Source: Micromonospora sp. WMMD1120 (GTDB lineage: Bacteria; Actinomycetota; Actinomycetes; Mycobacteriales; Micromonosporaceae). Taken from it: a stretch of DNA of 64,000 nucleotides. Position 1 is the stretch's first letter. Every line of letters begins with the position of its first letter. Shown here one piece after another: positions 46,415 through 55,241 of the stretch. The DNA lies in assembly GCF_029626235.1 (NCBI RefSeq), contig NZ_JARUBO010000005.1, positions 838,501 through 902,500 of the forward strand, in the 5' to 3' direction. The notes under the pieces are model-generated. The model saw nothing but the letters and a program-made list of their open reading frames with translations, was not told where the DNA came from and did not search any database. The position numbers and the translations under genes are program-made.

Positions 46415-48067
46415 TCAGAAGGTCGAGCCCCGGCAGAGCCTGATCCAGCGGTAACCGTGGCCGGACACCTTCACCGCGCCGAGCTTGCCCAGTTCGCCGT
46501 AGCCACGGTCGGTGAGCACGTCGATCGGCAGGTCGGCCTCCGGTTCGAGGCTGCTCAGGTCCACCTCGACGTCGTCGGTGCCCAGGTTGTGCACGAACAC
46601 CATCGTTCCGGTCGGCCCGTCCGCCCGGTGCGCGAGCACCCCCGGCGGCATCGCCACGTCGATGTGGGTGGTCGAGCCGGAGCCGATCTCCGGGGCCTCC
46701 CGCAGCGTACGGATCATGCGCTCGAACCAGGCGAGCAGCGACTTCGGGTCGCCCCGCTGGGCGGTGACGTTGACCGTCTGGTAGCCGAACTCACCCTTGT
46801 CGATCACCGGGCGGACCAGCTTCTCCGGGTCGGCCGTGGAGAAGCCGGCGTTCGGCTGGTACGACCACTGCATCGGGGTGCGGATCGCCTCCCGACCGGG
46901 CAGCGACAGGTCCTCGCCCATCCCGATCTCCTCGCCGTAGCGCAGCACCGGCGTGCCGCGCATCGAGAACTGGAGGGCGTACGCCAGCTCGATGCGTCGC
47001 CGGTCGTTGCCGAGCATCGGGGCGAACCGGCGACGGATGCCCCGGTCGTAGATGCGCATGTTCTCGTCGGGTCCGAACTGCTCGTACACCTGGTTGCGCT
47101 GTTCGGTGGTCAGCCGGGACAGGTCGATCTCGTCGTGGTTGCGCAGGAAGGTCGCCCACTGCCCGCCGACCGGCAGCTTCGGGGTGTCGCGCAGCGCGTC
47201 GATCAGCGACTCCGGGTCCTGTCGGGCCAGGGCCAGCATGAGTCGCCCGTTCAGCATGAAGTCGAAGAGCATGTGGATGCGGTTGCCGGAGCCGCTGGCG
47301 TCACCGAAGAACGTCGGCAGTTGGTCCGGCTCGACGTTCGCCTCGGCCAGCAGGACGGCGTCGCCCCGCCGCCACTGCACGTGTTGGCGCAACTCGGTGA
47401 GGAACTCGAAGTCCTTCGGCGAGTTCGGGTTCCCCGGCTCGGTCAGCTCGATGATGAACGGCACCGCGTCCATCCGGAAGCCGGAGACGCCGAGCTGGAG
47501 CCAGAACGACATGATCTTCTTGACCTCGGCCCGTACCTGCGGGTTGGCGAAGTTGAGATCCGGCTGGAATTTGTAGAAGCGGTGGTAGAACCACGCCTTC
47601 GCGGTCCGGTCGTAGCTCCACGTCTCGCTCTGCTCGCCGGGGAAGACCATGCCCTGGTGCCGGTCGTCCGGCTCGGTGTCCGACCAGACGTACCAGTCCC
47701 GGTACGGCGAGTCCGGCGACGAGCGGGCGGACTGGAACCACGGGTGCTCGTCGGAGGTGTGGTTGACCACCAGATCGATGATCACGCGGATGCCCCGGTT
47801 CTGCGCCTGGTGCAGCAGCTCGGCGAAGTCGCCGAGGGTGCCGAAGCGCGGGTCCACGTTGTAGAAGTCGGTGACGTCGTAGCCGTCGTCGCGGTTGGGC
47901 GACGGATGGATCGGGTGCAGCCACAGGCAGGTCACACCGAGCCGGGCCAGGTAGTCCAACCTCCCGATCAACCCACGGATGTCGCCGACCCCGTCGCCGT
48001 CGGAGTCGGCGTACGTGTCGATGTCGAGGCAGTAGACGACAGCTTCGGAATACCAACGGTCACCCAT
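46415..48067 (-). CDS. GH13 glucosyl enzyme, trehalose-synthase-like
   Basis: 550 residues, cytosolic (no signal). Alpha-amylase barrel with WLHPIHPSPNRDDGYDVTDFY, VIIDLVVNHTSDEHPWF, nucleophile Asp200 in GFRMDAVPF, acid/base Glu242 in LLAEANVEP and Asp312 in LRNHDEIDLS. The layout is that of maltose alpha-glucosyltransferase (TreS, maltose to trehalose), without a fused maltokinase. Some actinomycetes have two such paralogues, the shorter being of unclear specificity. ATG at 48067. It faces the DUF1349 gene across only 57 bp. Confidence 0.85.
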   Translation of the reverse strand: MGDRWYSEAVVYCLDIDTYADSDGDGVGDIRGLIGRLDYLARLGVTCLWLHPIHPSPNRDDGYDVTDFYNVDPRFGTLGDFAELLHQAQNRGIRVIIDLVVNHTSDEHPWFQSARSSPDSPYRDWYVWSDTEPDDRHQGMVFPGEQSETWSYDRTAKAWFYHRFYKFQPDLNFANPQVRAEVKKIMSFWLQLGVSGFRMDAVPFIIELTEPGNPNSPKDFEFLTELRQHVQWRRGDAVLLAEANVEPDQLPTFFGDASGSGNRIHMLFDFMLNGRLMLALARQDPESLIDALRDTPKLPVGGQWATFLRNHDEIDLSRLTTEQRNQVYEQFGPDENMRIYDRGIRRRFAPMLGNDRRRIELAYALQFSMRGTPVLRYGEEIGMGEDLSLPGREAIRTPMQWSYQPNAGFSTADPEKLVRPVIDKGEFGYQTVNVTAQRGDPKSLLAWFERMIRTLREAPEIGSGSTTHIDVAMPPGVLAHRADGPTGTMVFVHNLGTDDVEVDLSSLEPEADLPIDVLTDRGYGELGKLGAVKVSGHGYRWIRLCRGSTF

Positions 48068-48124
48068 GCCGGGGGAACATCTCCGAACGATCAGCGCGGC
48101 AAACCCTTGGTTATCGTCCCGGTC

Positions 48125-48739
48125 ATGGGAGACAACCTCGTACCGCCGAGCGAACCGTTGGACTGGTCCCGGGGCCGGTGGCTGCACCCACCGGTGCGCG
48201 CCGAGCAGGGCCCGGCCGGTGAGCTGGTCGTCGAGCCGGCCGCGGAGAGCGACTTCTGGCGACGGACGAGTTACGGCTTCGTCCACGACAACGGGCCGGC
48301 CCTGCTCGCGCCGCTCCCGGTCGGCACCGCCATGGAGGTGAGCTTCCGGCTCGACTTCACCGAACAGTTCGACCAGGCCGGCGCGCTGGTCCGGGTCGAC
48401 GAGCGGACCTGGACGAAGGCCGGCGTCGAGGTGAGCGACGGCGAGTCGCAGCTCGGCGCGGTGGTCACCCGGGAGTTCTCGGACTGGTCGGTGGCCCCGG
48501 TGCCCGGGTGGCCGGGTCGGGAGGTGACGGTCCGGGTCAGCCGGGCGGGCGACGCGCTGACCGTCCGCGCCCGGGTCGACGACGAACCGTGGCGACTGGT
48601 CCGACTCGCCCCGCTGGACCCGTCGGCCGAGGCGGTGGCCGGGCCGTTCTGCTGCGCACCGTCCCGCGCCGGGCTGACAGTGGTGTTCACTGGCTGGAGG
48701 CAGGGGCCGGCGGACACCGCGCTGCACCCCGAGGTGTAA
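48125..48739 (+). CDS. DUF1349 (regulation of enolase-like, concanavalin-type) protein
   Basis: 204 residues, beta-rich, no signal. Conserved pieces: FWRRTSYGFVHDNGPALLAP, QFDQAGALVRVDERTWTKAGVE, DWSVAPVPGW and GPFCCAPSRAGLTVVF, all fitting the DUF1349 lectin-like fold. Function unknown; probably carbohydrate-related given the divergent GH13 gene. ATG at 48125 without a strong SD. Confidence 0.85.
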   Translation: MGDNLVPPSEPLDWSRGRWLHPPVRAEQGPAGELVVEPAAESDFWRRTSYGFVHDNGPALLAPLPVGTAMEVSFRLDFTEQFDQAGALVRVDERTWTKAGVEVSDGESQLGAVVTREFSDWSVAPVPGWPGREVTVRVSRAGDALTVRARVDDEPWRLVRLAPLDPSAEAVAGPFCCAPSRAGLTVVFTGWRQGPADTALHPEV

Positions 48740-48796
48740 CGACCGCCCCGGCGGGTATCACCGTACGATCTCCGACCACCGACCGGAAGGACGACA

Positions 48797-49468
48797 ATGG
48801 CGTACGCCCAGGCTGGCGACCCGTCCGAGTTCACCGGGTTGACCGGATGGGTGGCCTCGGTGATCGAGGTGCTGGGCCCGGTCGGCGTGGCGCTGCTGGT
48901 GGCGCTGGAGAGCATCGTCCCGCCGATCCCCAGCGAGGTCGTGCTGGCGATGGCCGGCTTCCTGGCCCACGAGGGGAAGTTCAACGTCGTCGTGGTGGTG
49001 CTCGCCGCGACGGCCGGCTCGCTGATCGGCGCGTTGGTGCTCTACTGGCTCGGCGCGGCGCTCGGCGAGGAACGACTCAAGCGCTGGTTGGACCACATTC
49101 CGCTGGTGGATCGCGACGACCTGGAGAAGGCCGACAGGTGGTTCGAGCGGCACGGCCGGTGGGCGGTGCTGATCGGCCGGGTGGTGCCGGTGGTCCGCAG
49201 CCTGGTCTCCGTGCCGGCCGGGGCGAACCGGATGCCGCTGGGCGAGTTCATCCTCCTCACCACCATCGGCAGCGGGGTGTGGAACGGTCTCATCGTGGGG
49301 GCGGGTTACGCGCTCGGCAGCCGGTGGCGGGACGTCGAGCGCTACAGCGACTGGTTCAACTACGCGATCGTCGCGGTCTTCGTCGTCATGGTGGTCAGCT
49401 GGGTGCTCCGTAAACTCCGGCGTCGTCGGGGCCGCGACGACCGGCGGTCGGTGACCGCCGGTCGCTGA
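48797..49468 (+). CDS. DedA-family membrane protein
   Basis: 223 residues. VALESIVPPIPSEVVLAMAGFLA is the DedA hallmark with the key Glu and PPIPSE, and GRVVPVVRSLVSVPAGANRM is the second re-entrant motif with conserved Arg. DedA proteins flip phospholipids or undecaprenyl phosphate; which one here is open. Several TM segments, basic tail. ATG at 48797 with GGAAGGA upstream. Confidence 0.93.
   Translation: MAYAQAGDPSEFTGLTGWVASVIEVLGPVGVALLVALESIVPPIPSEVVLAMAGFLAHEGKFNVVVVVLAATAGSLIGALVLYWLGAALGEERLKRWLDHIPLVDRDDLEKADRWFERHGRWAVLIGRVVPVVRSLVSVPAGANRMPLGEFILLTTIGSGVWNGLIVGAGYALGSRWRDVERYSDWFNYAIVAVFVVMVVSWVLRKLRRRRGRDDRRSVTAGR
49438..49464. terminator. Hairpin at the DedA gene end
   Basis: CGACCGGCGGTC (49438-49449) pairs perfectly with GACCGCCGGTCG (49453-49464) across 3 nt. 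It overlaps the last codons of DedA and faces the convergent chitinase gene. Confidence 0.6.
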
Positions 49469-49508
49469 GCCGCGGTGCCGCTGGCGTCGCCGGGTGCAAG
49501 CGGGATGG

Positions 49509-50882
49509 TCAGGGCAGGGTGTCCAGGTGCGGGGCGACCGTACGGGCGAAGGCGTTGCCGTTGCTCACGTCCCAGTTCACCGACCAGGTCATCGCGCCAC
49601 GGATGCCGGGGTAGGTGCGCGGCGGGCGGAAGCTGCCGCAGTTGGTGCCCCGGGCCAGGCAGTCCAGGGCGGCTTTGACCACGCTCGGCGCGACGATGCC
49701 GCCACCGGCCGCCCCGGCACCGGCGGGCAGGCCGAGGCCGACCTGGTCGGGGCGGAGCCCGGCCTCCAGCGGGAGACACGCCAGCGCGACGATGAAGTTC
49801 ACCGTCCCCTGGGAGTAGGCGGCGTTCTGGTCGCAGCCGAGCATCGCCCCGGAGTTGTAGTACTGGGTGTTGACGACGGTCAGGATGTCCCTGATGTCGA
49901 GCGCCAGCTTGAAGTAGCTGCTGGCCGGGTTCTGCATGTCGATGGTCTGCGGCGCCATCGTGATGATCAGGCTCGACCCGACCCGGGCCCGCAGCGCGCG
50001 CAGCGCCTGCGCCATGTACGTCGGGTTGAGCCCGTTCTCCAGGTCGATGTCGACACCGTCGAAGCCGTACCGGGCGATCAGCGCGGCGGCCGTGTCGGCG
50101 AACGCGGCGGCGGAGGCGGCGTCGTTCACCGTGACCCGGCCGGTCTCCCCGCCGACGGAGAGGATCACCCGCTTGCCCCGGCTGTGCAGGGTGCGGACGT
50201 CGCCGGTGAAGTCCGCGTCGGTGTAGCCGCCGAGCGCGGCGGACAGCCCCGGGTCGATGCCGAAGGTGAGCGCGCCGGGGGTCGAGGTGGCCTCGGCGAA
50301 GGCGACCGCGATCAGGTCGTACTCGGCGGGGACGTCGCGCAGCCGCAGCTCGACAGCCGGGTTGTCGAAGTTGTGCCAGTAGCCGGTGAGCAGGTGCTTG
50401 GGCAGGTCACCGGTGGGCGGAGTGGTCGGCGGTGGGGTCGTCGGCGGTGGTGTGGTGGTGGGTGGCGGCGTGGTGGGCGGGGCGCCGCCGCCGCAGGGAG
50501 CGCCGTTGAGCTGGCAGCCGCTGGGTGAGCCGGAGCCGGTGGCGAGGAAGCCGAAGGAGACCGACCCGCCCGGCGCGATGGTGCCGTTCCAGGACCGGTT
50601 GGTGAAGGTGTGCCGCTGGCCGGCGGAGCTGAGCAGCGCGTCCCAGTAGCTGCCGAGGGTGGTGCCGGACGGCAGGTCGAAGGCGAGGCTCCAGCCGTTG
50701 ATCGTCGTGCTGCCGCCGTTGGTGATGGTGTACTTCCCCTCCCAGCCGGAGCCCCAGTCGGCGGTCTTGACGAAGCTGGCGGTGGGCCCGGCGGCGTACG
50801 CGGGCAGCGCCACCCAGGCCGCCCCGAGGGTCGCGGCGAGGGTGGCGACGAGGGACAGGGCAAGGGATCTGGAGCGTTTCAT
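49509..50882 (-). CDS. Secreted chitinase: CBM2 - Pro/Thr linker - GH18
   Basis: 457 residues from the ATG at 50882 (MKRSRSLALSLVATLAATLG), which has GGAGGG upstream and a proper signal peptide; the frame is open to 50933. After cleavage near AAG, CBM2 (~32-130) has conserved Trp and two Cys (GCQLNGAPC), then a PPPTTTPPPTT linker and a GH18 barrel beginning LLTGYWHNFDN. The active site DGVDIDLEN (DxxDxDxE, Glu as acid) is intact, with AMTWSVNWD at the end. Degrades chitin outside the cell. Confidence 0.93.
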   Translation of the reverse strand: MKRSRSLALSLVATLAATLGAAWVALPAYAAGPTASFVKTADWGSGWEGKYTITNGGSTTINGWSLAFDLPSGTTLGSYWDALLSSAGQRHTFTNRSWNGTIAPGGSVSFGFLATGSGSPSGCQLNGAPCGGGAPPTTPPPTTTPPPTTPPPTTPPTGDLPKHLLTGYWHNFDNPAVELRLRDVPAEYDLIAVAFAEATSTPGALTFGIDPGLSAALGGYTDADFTGDVRTLHSRGKRVILSVGGETGRVTVNDAASAAAFADTAAALIARYGFDGVDIDLENGLNPTYMAQALRALRARVGSSLIITMAPQTIDMQNPASSYFKLALDIRDILTVVNTQYYNSGAMLGCDQNAAYSQGTVNFIVALACLPLEAGLRPDQVGLGLPAGAGAAGGGIVAPSVVKAALDCLARGTNCGSFRPPRTYPGIRGAMTWSVNWDVSNGNAFARTVAPHLDTLP

Positions 50883-50941
50883 GGGACCCTCCGCGCCCGG
50901 ACGGGCATTCATGGACATCGACGTTGCCGCCAATTATTAAG

Positions 50942-50953
50942 ACAGTTAACTGT
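50942..50953. promoter_or_regulatory. Palindrome upstream of the chitinase gene
   Basis: ACAGTTAACTGT, perfect 12 bp in an AT-rich patch, 60 bp upstream of the start. It does not resemble the DasR site (ACTGGTCTAGACCAGT). A possible operator or part of a promoter. Confidence 0.45.
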
Positions 50954-51052
50954 TTCTGTCCAGGGGTCGGCGCGCGCGAACCGGGCCGCCCGTCGCGGGA
51001 TCGCGCGACGGGCGGCCCGAGCGGGTGCGACCGGCGGCCCGAGCGGGTCGGT

Positions 51053-52462
51053 TCAGCGGCGGAAGGTGAACCAGTTGACGTTGACGAAGTCGTTCGGCTG
51101 GCCGCTGGTGAAGGTCAGGTACACGGAGTGCCGGCCGGTCACCGCGCCCACGTTGCCGGGCACCGAGCGCCAGCTCTGCCAGCCGCCGGTGTTGCCGATC
51201 GCGAAGCTGCCGATCGGCGTCGCGGTCGGGCTGTCCAGCCGCACCTCGACGAGGCCGCTCACACCGCCGCCCGCGCCGGAGGCGACCCGGGCCACGAAGT
51301 CCCGGGGCGTGCTGGAGCCGAACTCGACATTGTCGTAGCGCGCCCAGTCACCGTTGCGCAGCGCGGCGATGTTCTGCCCGCCCTCCGCGCACGCCTCGAC
51401 GAGCACGCCGTTCTGCCCGTTGAACGACTCGGCCTGGATCTGCGCGTACGCGTCCCGGGTGCCGGAGGGTGGTGGCGTGGTGGGCGGCGGGGTGGTGCCA
51501 CCGCCACGCCGGTACACCGCCACGTAGTCGACGAGCATCGGTCGGCCCGGGACGGTGGCCGCCGTCGGCGTGCCGCTGCCGGCGACGCCGTTCGGGAAGG
51601 CGCCGCCCATCGCGACGTTGAGCAGCAGGAAGTAGCCCTGGTGCGAGGTCATCTGCGACCAGGCGGTCGCGCCGACCTGGCTGGACGTGACGGTGTGGTA
51701 AAGCTGGCCGTCGACGTACCAGCGCAGTTGCTGCGGGCTGATCGAGGCGTCCCACTCGAACCGGTACGTGTGGAACGCGGACTGGCAGGTCGAGCCCGGA
51801 CAGGCCCGGGACGCGCCGAGGCCGTTGGACTCGTTGCAGGGCCCGCCCGGCGCGACGCCGCAGTGCAGCACGCCCCAGACGGAGTTGATGCCGTTGACGT
51901 TCTCCATCACGTCGAACTCGCCGATGCCCGGCCAGTTCTGGTAGTTGCCCCGGTAGGGCGCGCCGAGCGCCCAGAACGCCGGCCAGTAGCCGGCGGCAGC
52001 GGCACCGGTGACGTTCGGCATCTGGATCCGACCCTCGATGGCCAGCACACCGCCGGACGGGGCCTTGAAGTCGCTACGGACGGTCTCGATCCGCGCGGAG
52101 GTCCAGCCACCGCCACCGTCGCGCAGCGGGGTGATCCGCAGGTTGCCACCACCGTCGTGACTGACGTTGGCGGTGCTGGCGGTGTAGCTCTGGATCTCGC
52201 CGGTGCCCCAGTTGGCCGGACCACCGGGATAGCTGTGGCCGGTGTCGATGATCCAGTTGGCGGATGACGGCAGGGTGCCGGCGGCGCCGGTGAAGTCGTC
52301 GCTCCAGACGATGCTCCAGCCGCTCGGGGGTGGCGGCACGGCCGCCCGCGCGGTGACGGTGACGCCGGCCAGGACCGTGGTGGTGGCGACGAGCAGGACG
52401 GAGGCCAGCCGCAGCCGGCGTCGGACGTGCGGGACGGCGGAGGCCGCCGAGGACTGTGACAT
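51053..52462 (-). CDS. Secreted GH16 beta-glucanase with C-terminal CBM6-type module
   Basis: 469 residues. Signal peptide at ~15-40 (LRLASVLLVATTTVLAGVTV), then GH16 (~50-300) with WSDDFTG, IWTGEI-like GTGEIQSYTAS and the active site EFDVMENVNG (E-x-D-x-x-E) intact. A GGGTTPPPTTPPP linker leads to a CBM6-like domain (QIQAESFNGQNGVLVEACAEGGQNIA). Family members cut beta-1,3 or mixed glucans. ATG at 52462. A perfect palindrome lies 30-46 bp upstream. Confidence 0.92.
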   Translation of the reverse strand: MSQSSAASAVPHVRRRLRLASVLLVATTTVLAGVTVTARAAVPPPPSGWSIVWSDDFTGAAGTLPSSANWIIDTGHSYPGGPANWGTGEIQSYTASTANVSHDGGGNLRITPLRDGGGGWTSARIETVRSDFKAPSGGVLAIEGRIQMPNVTGAAAAGYWPAFWALGAPYRGNYQNWPGIGEFDVMENVNGINSVWGVLHCGVAPGGPCNESNGLGASRACPGSTCQSAFHTYRFEWDASISPQQLRWYVDGQLYHTVTSSQVGATAWSQMTSHQGYFLLLNVAMGGAFPNGVAGSGTPTAATVPGRPMLVDYVAVYRRGGGTTPPPTTPPPSGTRDAYAQIQAESFNGQNGVLVEACAEGGQNIAALRNGDWARYDNVEFGSSTPRDFVARVASGAGGGVSGLVEVRLDSPTATPIGSFAIGNTGGWQSWRSVPGNVGAVTGRHSVYLTFTSGQPNDFVNVNWFTFRR

Positions 52463-52490
52463 GGACGTGCCTCTCTGCGGGGACGGGGGT

Positions 52491-52508
52491 CGAGAGAGCG
52501 CTCTCTCG
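52491..52508. promoter_or_regulatory. LacI-type operator at the glucanase promoter
   Basis: Perfect 18-bp palindrome CGAGAGAGCGCTCTCTCG. The GAGCGCTC core equals that of the CelR/CebR site TGGGAGCGCTCCCA used for cellulose genes in actinomycetes. A LacI gene is 2.7 kb away, at 55242; that it binds here is inference. Confidence 0.6.
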
Positions 52509-52665
52509 CAGTTGTACGTTCCGTCCGCACATTTGTCAACGTCGATCTCTTCCGATTCGACAGCCGGCCGGCACGACCTGTCGCCGCCACGTTTCCCGGC
52601 ATCGCCACGTTGGGTAACCAAGCGGCGGACCGACGCGGACGGACCGCGTACGGCAGAACGGGACG

Positions 52666-53811
52666 GTGGTGTCGATGACCGGTCAGGTGGCGGAGGCGCC
52701 CGGCGAGATGGCCGCGGCGACCGGGTTGCTCACCGTTGGCGTCGAGGAGGAGTTCCTGCTCGTCGATCCGCACACCGGGGCCGCGGTCCCGGCCGTCGAC
52801 CTGGTCATGGAGCAGGTGCCGGCCGAGTTGCGCGGGCAGGTGGAGCGGGAGTTCCAGACCAGTCAGATCGAGATCGGCAGCCCGCCCGGCCTGGAGCTGT
52901 CGTCGATCCGGCACTCCCTCGGCGTGCTGCGCCGGGCGCTCGCCGACGCCGCCGAGCGGGCCGGCGTACGCCTGCTCGCCATCGGCACCGGCCCGGTGGA
53001 CGGCCCGGTGCCGCCGGTGGTGGACAAGCCCCGCTTCGACCGGATGATCCAACGGTTCCGGCTGCTGGTTCCCGGCCCCGGCAACAACGGCATGCACGTG
53101 CACGTCGGCGTACCCGACCCGGACACCGGCGTACAGGTGCTCAACCACGTACGGCCGTGGCTGCCGATGCTGCACGCGGTCACCGTCAACTCGCCGTTCG
53201 CCGGTGGCGAGGACACCGGTTACGCGAGTTGGCGCTCGGTCGAGTGGGAACGGTGGCCGTCGGTGGCCCCGACGCCGTGGCTGGAGTCGCACGAGCACTA
53301 CCAGCGGCTGATCCGCCAGTTGATCTCCAGTGGGGTGATGCTCGACGAGGGGATGCTCTACTGGTACGCCCGGCTGTCCGCCAAGTACCCGACGGTGGAG
53401 CTGCGGATCGGCGACGTCTGCCCGACGGTGGACGACGCGGTGCTCGTCGCCGCGCTGGTCCGGGCGCTGGTGGCCACCGCCCTGGCGGACATCGAGGCCG
53501 ACCGACCGGCGCTGCGGACCGACCACCACCTGCTGGTCGGCGCGCACTGGCGGGCCGCCCACGACGGGCTGGAGGGCGACGGCGTCGACGTCACCACCGG
53601 TGAGGTGCGCCCGGCCTGGGAGCTGCTGGAACGGTTCGTGGACCGGCTGCGGCCGGCGCTGGAGCAGCACGGCGACTGGGCCGAGGTGACCGACCTGCTG
53701 GGCGGGTTGCGCCGGCACGGCAGCGGCGCAGCACGGCAGCGCGCGGTCTTCGAACGCACCGGCCGACTCACCGACGTGGTGCAGGACGTCGCGCGGCAGA
53801 CCCGCGGCTGA
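52666..53811 (+). CDS. Carboxylate-amine ligase, GCS2 / YbdK family
   Basis: 381 residues. GVEEEFLLVDPHTG is the N-terminal glutamate-cysteine-ligase-2 signature, SQIEIGSPP the next, then PGNNGMHVHVGVPD and TVELRIGDVCPT of the ATP-grasp-related core. Related YbdK proteins have weak gamma-glutamylcysteine activity; actinomycetes use mycothiol, so the true product is uncertain. Start could be GTG 52666, GTG 52669 or ATG 52675. It is followed, after 24 bp, by a CoA-disulfide-reductase-like flavoprotein. Confidence 0.88.
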   Translation: MVSMTGQVAEAPGEMAAATGLLTVGVEEEFLLVDPHTGAAVPAVDLVMEQVPAELRGQVEREFQTSQIEIGSPPGLELSSIRHSLGVLRRALADAAERAGVRLLAIGTGPVDGPVPPVVDKPRFDRMIQRFRLLVPGPGNNGMHVHVGVPDPDTGVQVLNHVRPWLPMLHAVTVNSPFAGGEDTGYASWRSVEWERWPSVAPTPWLESHEHYQRLIRQLISSGVMLDEGMLYWYARLSAKYPTVELRIGDVCPTVDDAVLVAALVRALVATALADIEADRPALRTDHHLLVGAHWRAAHDGLEGDGVDVTTGEVRPAWELLERFVDRLRPALEQHGDWAEVTDLLGGLRRHGSGAARQRAVFERTGRLTDVVQDVARQTRG

Positions 53812-53834
53812 TCACCGCGTGACAGGATGAACCC

Positions 53835-55214
53835 GTGGCGCAACGGTTGATCGTCATCGGTGGGGATGCCGCCGGCATGTCGGCGGCATCCCAGGCCCGA
53901 CGTCGGCGCAATGCCGGCGACCTGGAGATCGTGGTCTTCGAGCGGGGCCACTTCACCTCCTACTCCGCGTGCGGCATCCCGTACTGGATCAGCGGTCTGG
54001 TGCCCGGCCCGGAGGCGTTGATCGCCCGCGACCCGCAGACGTTCCGCACCGAGTACGTGATGGACGTCCGGATGCGGCACGAGGTCACCGCCATCGACCT
54101 GGACCGCCGCGAGGTGGTGGCCCGGGACCTGGACGGCGGTGGCGAGGTCCGCGAGCGCTTCGACGACCTGATGTACGCCACCGGCGCCGTACCGGTGCAG
54201 CCGCCGTGGGCGGTCACCGACGCGCAGGGCGTGTTCGGCATGCAGACCCTCGACGACGGCGCCGCCCTGCGCGACTGGCTGGACGCCGAGCCGCGACCGC
54301 GCCGGGCCGTGGTCGTCGGCGGCGGGTACATCGGCGTCGAGATCGCCGAGGCCCTGATCCAGCGCGGCCTCTCGGTCACCCTCGTCGAGGCGGGGGCGCA
54401 GCCCATGGCGACAGTCGACCCCGACATGGCCGAGTTGGTCACCGACGCCATGCGCGGCCTGGGCGTCACCGTCCGGACCGGCCTGCCGGTGAGCGGCCTG
54501 GAGGAGAAGGACGGCAGGGTGTCCGCCGTGGTCACCGCCGAGGGGCCGATTCCGGCCGACGTCGTGGTCCTGGGCCTCGGGGTACGCCCCAACGCCGCGC
54601 TCGCCGAGGCCGCCGGGTTGCCGATCGGGCCGACCGGGGCGATCCGGGTGGACCGCCAGATGCGGGTGCCCGGCCACCGCGGCGTCTGGGCGGCCGGTGA
54701 CTGTGTGGAGACGCTGCACCGCGTCAGCGGCTTGCCGGTGCACGTGCCGCTGGGCACGCACGCCAACAAACAGGGGCGGGTGGCCGGAATCAACATCGGC
54801 GGCGGGTACGCCACCTTCGCGGGCGTGATCGGCACGGCGGTGACGAAGGTCTGCGACCTGGAGGTGGGGCGCACCGGCCTGCGCGAGCGGGAGGCCACCG
54901 CCGCCGGCTTCGAATTCGTTTCAGTGATAGCCGAGTCGACGAACCGGGCCGGCTACTATCCGGGTGCCCGGCCGATGACCGTCAAGTTGATCGCCGAGCG
55001 GCCCAGCGGCCGGTTGCTCGGCGCGCAGATCGTCGGTTGGTCCGAGGCGGCCAAACGGATCGACACGCTGGCCGTGGCCCTGTGGAACGGCATGACGGTG
55101 GACGATATGACCGCACTGGACCTGGGCTACGCTCCGCCGTACGCGCCGGTGTGGGATCCGGTGCTCATCGCCGCCCGAAAAGCGGTGGACGCGCTCGCCG
55201 CGCTCGCCCGCTGA
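53835..55214 (+). CDS. FAD/NAD(P) disulfide oxidoreductase, CoA-disulfide-reductase-like
   Basis: 459 residues. FAD motif LIVIGGDAAGMSAAS, a single redox Cys46 in SYSACGIPYWISG, NAD motif VVVGGGYIGVEIAEAL, and AAGDCVETLHRVSG. The single-Cys arrangement marks the CoA-disulfide reductase / NADH oxidase class, not two-Cys glutathione-type. The C-terminal dimer domain contains AGYYPGARPMTVKLI. ATG at 53835. In the same run as the ligase, hence a thiol-related pair is plausible. Confidence 0.92.
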   Translation: MAQRLIVIGGDAAGMSAASQARRRRNAGDLEIVVFERGHFTSYSACGIPYWISGLVPGPEALIARDPQTFRTEYVMDVRMRHEVTAIDLDRREVVARDLDGGGEVRERFDDLMYATGAVPVQPPWAVTDAQGVFGMQTLDDGAALRDWLDAEPRPRRAVVVGGGYIGVEIAEALIQRGLSVTLVEAGAQPMATVDPDMAELVTDAMRGLGVTVRTGLPVSGLEEKDGRVSAVVTAEGPIPADVVVLGLGVRPNAALAEAAGLPIGPTGAIRVDRQMRVPGHRGVWAAGDCVETLHRVSGLPVHVPLGTHANKQGRVAGINIGGGYATFAGVIGTAVTKVCDLEVGRTGLREREATAAGFEFVSVIAESTNRAGYYPGARPMTVKLIAERPSGRLLGAQIVGWSEAAKRIDTLAVALWNGMTVDDMTALDLGYAPPYAPVWDPVLIAARKAVDALAALAR

Positions 55215-55241
55215 CCCGCGCCCGCCGTGGAGGACCACCCC

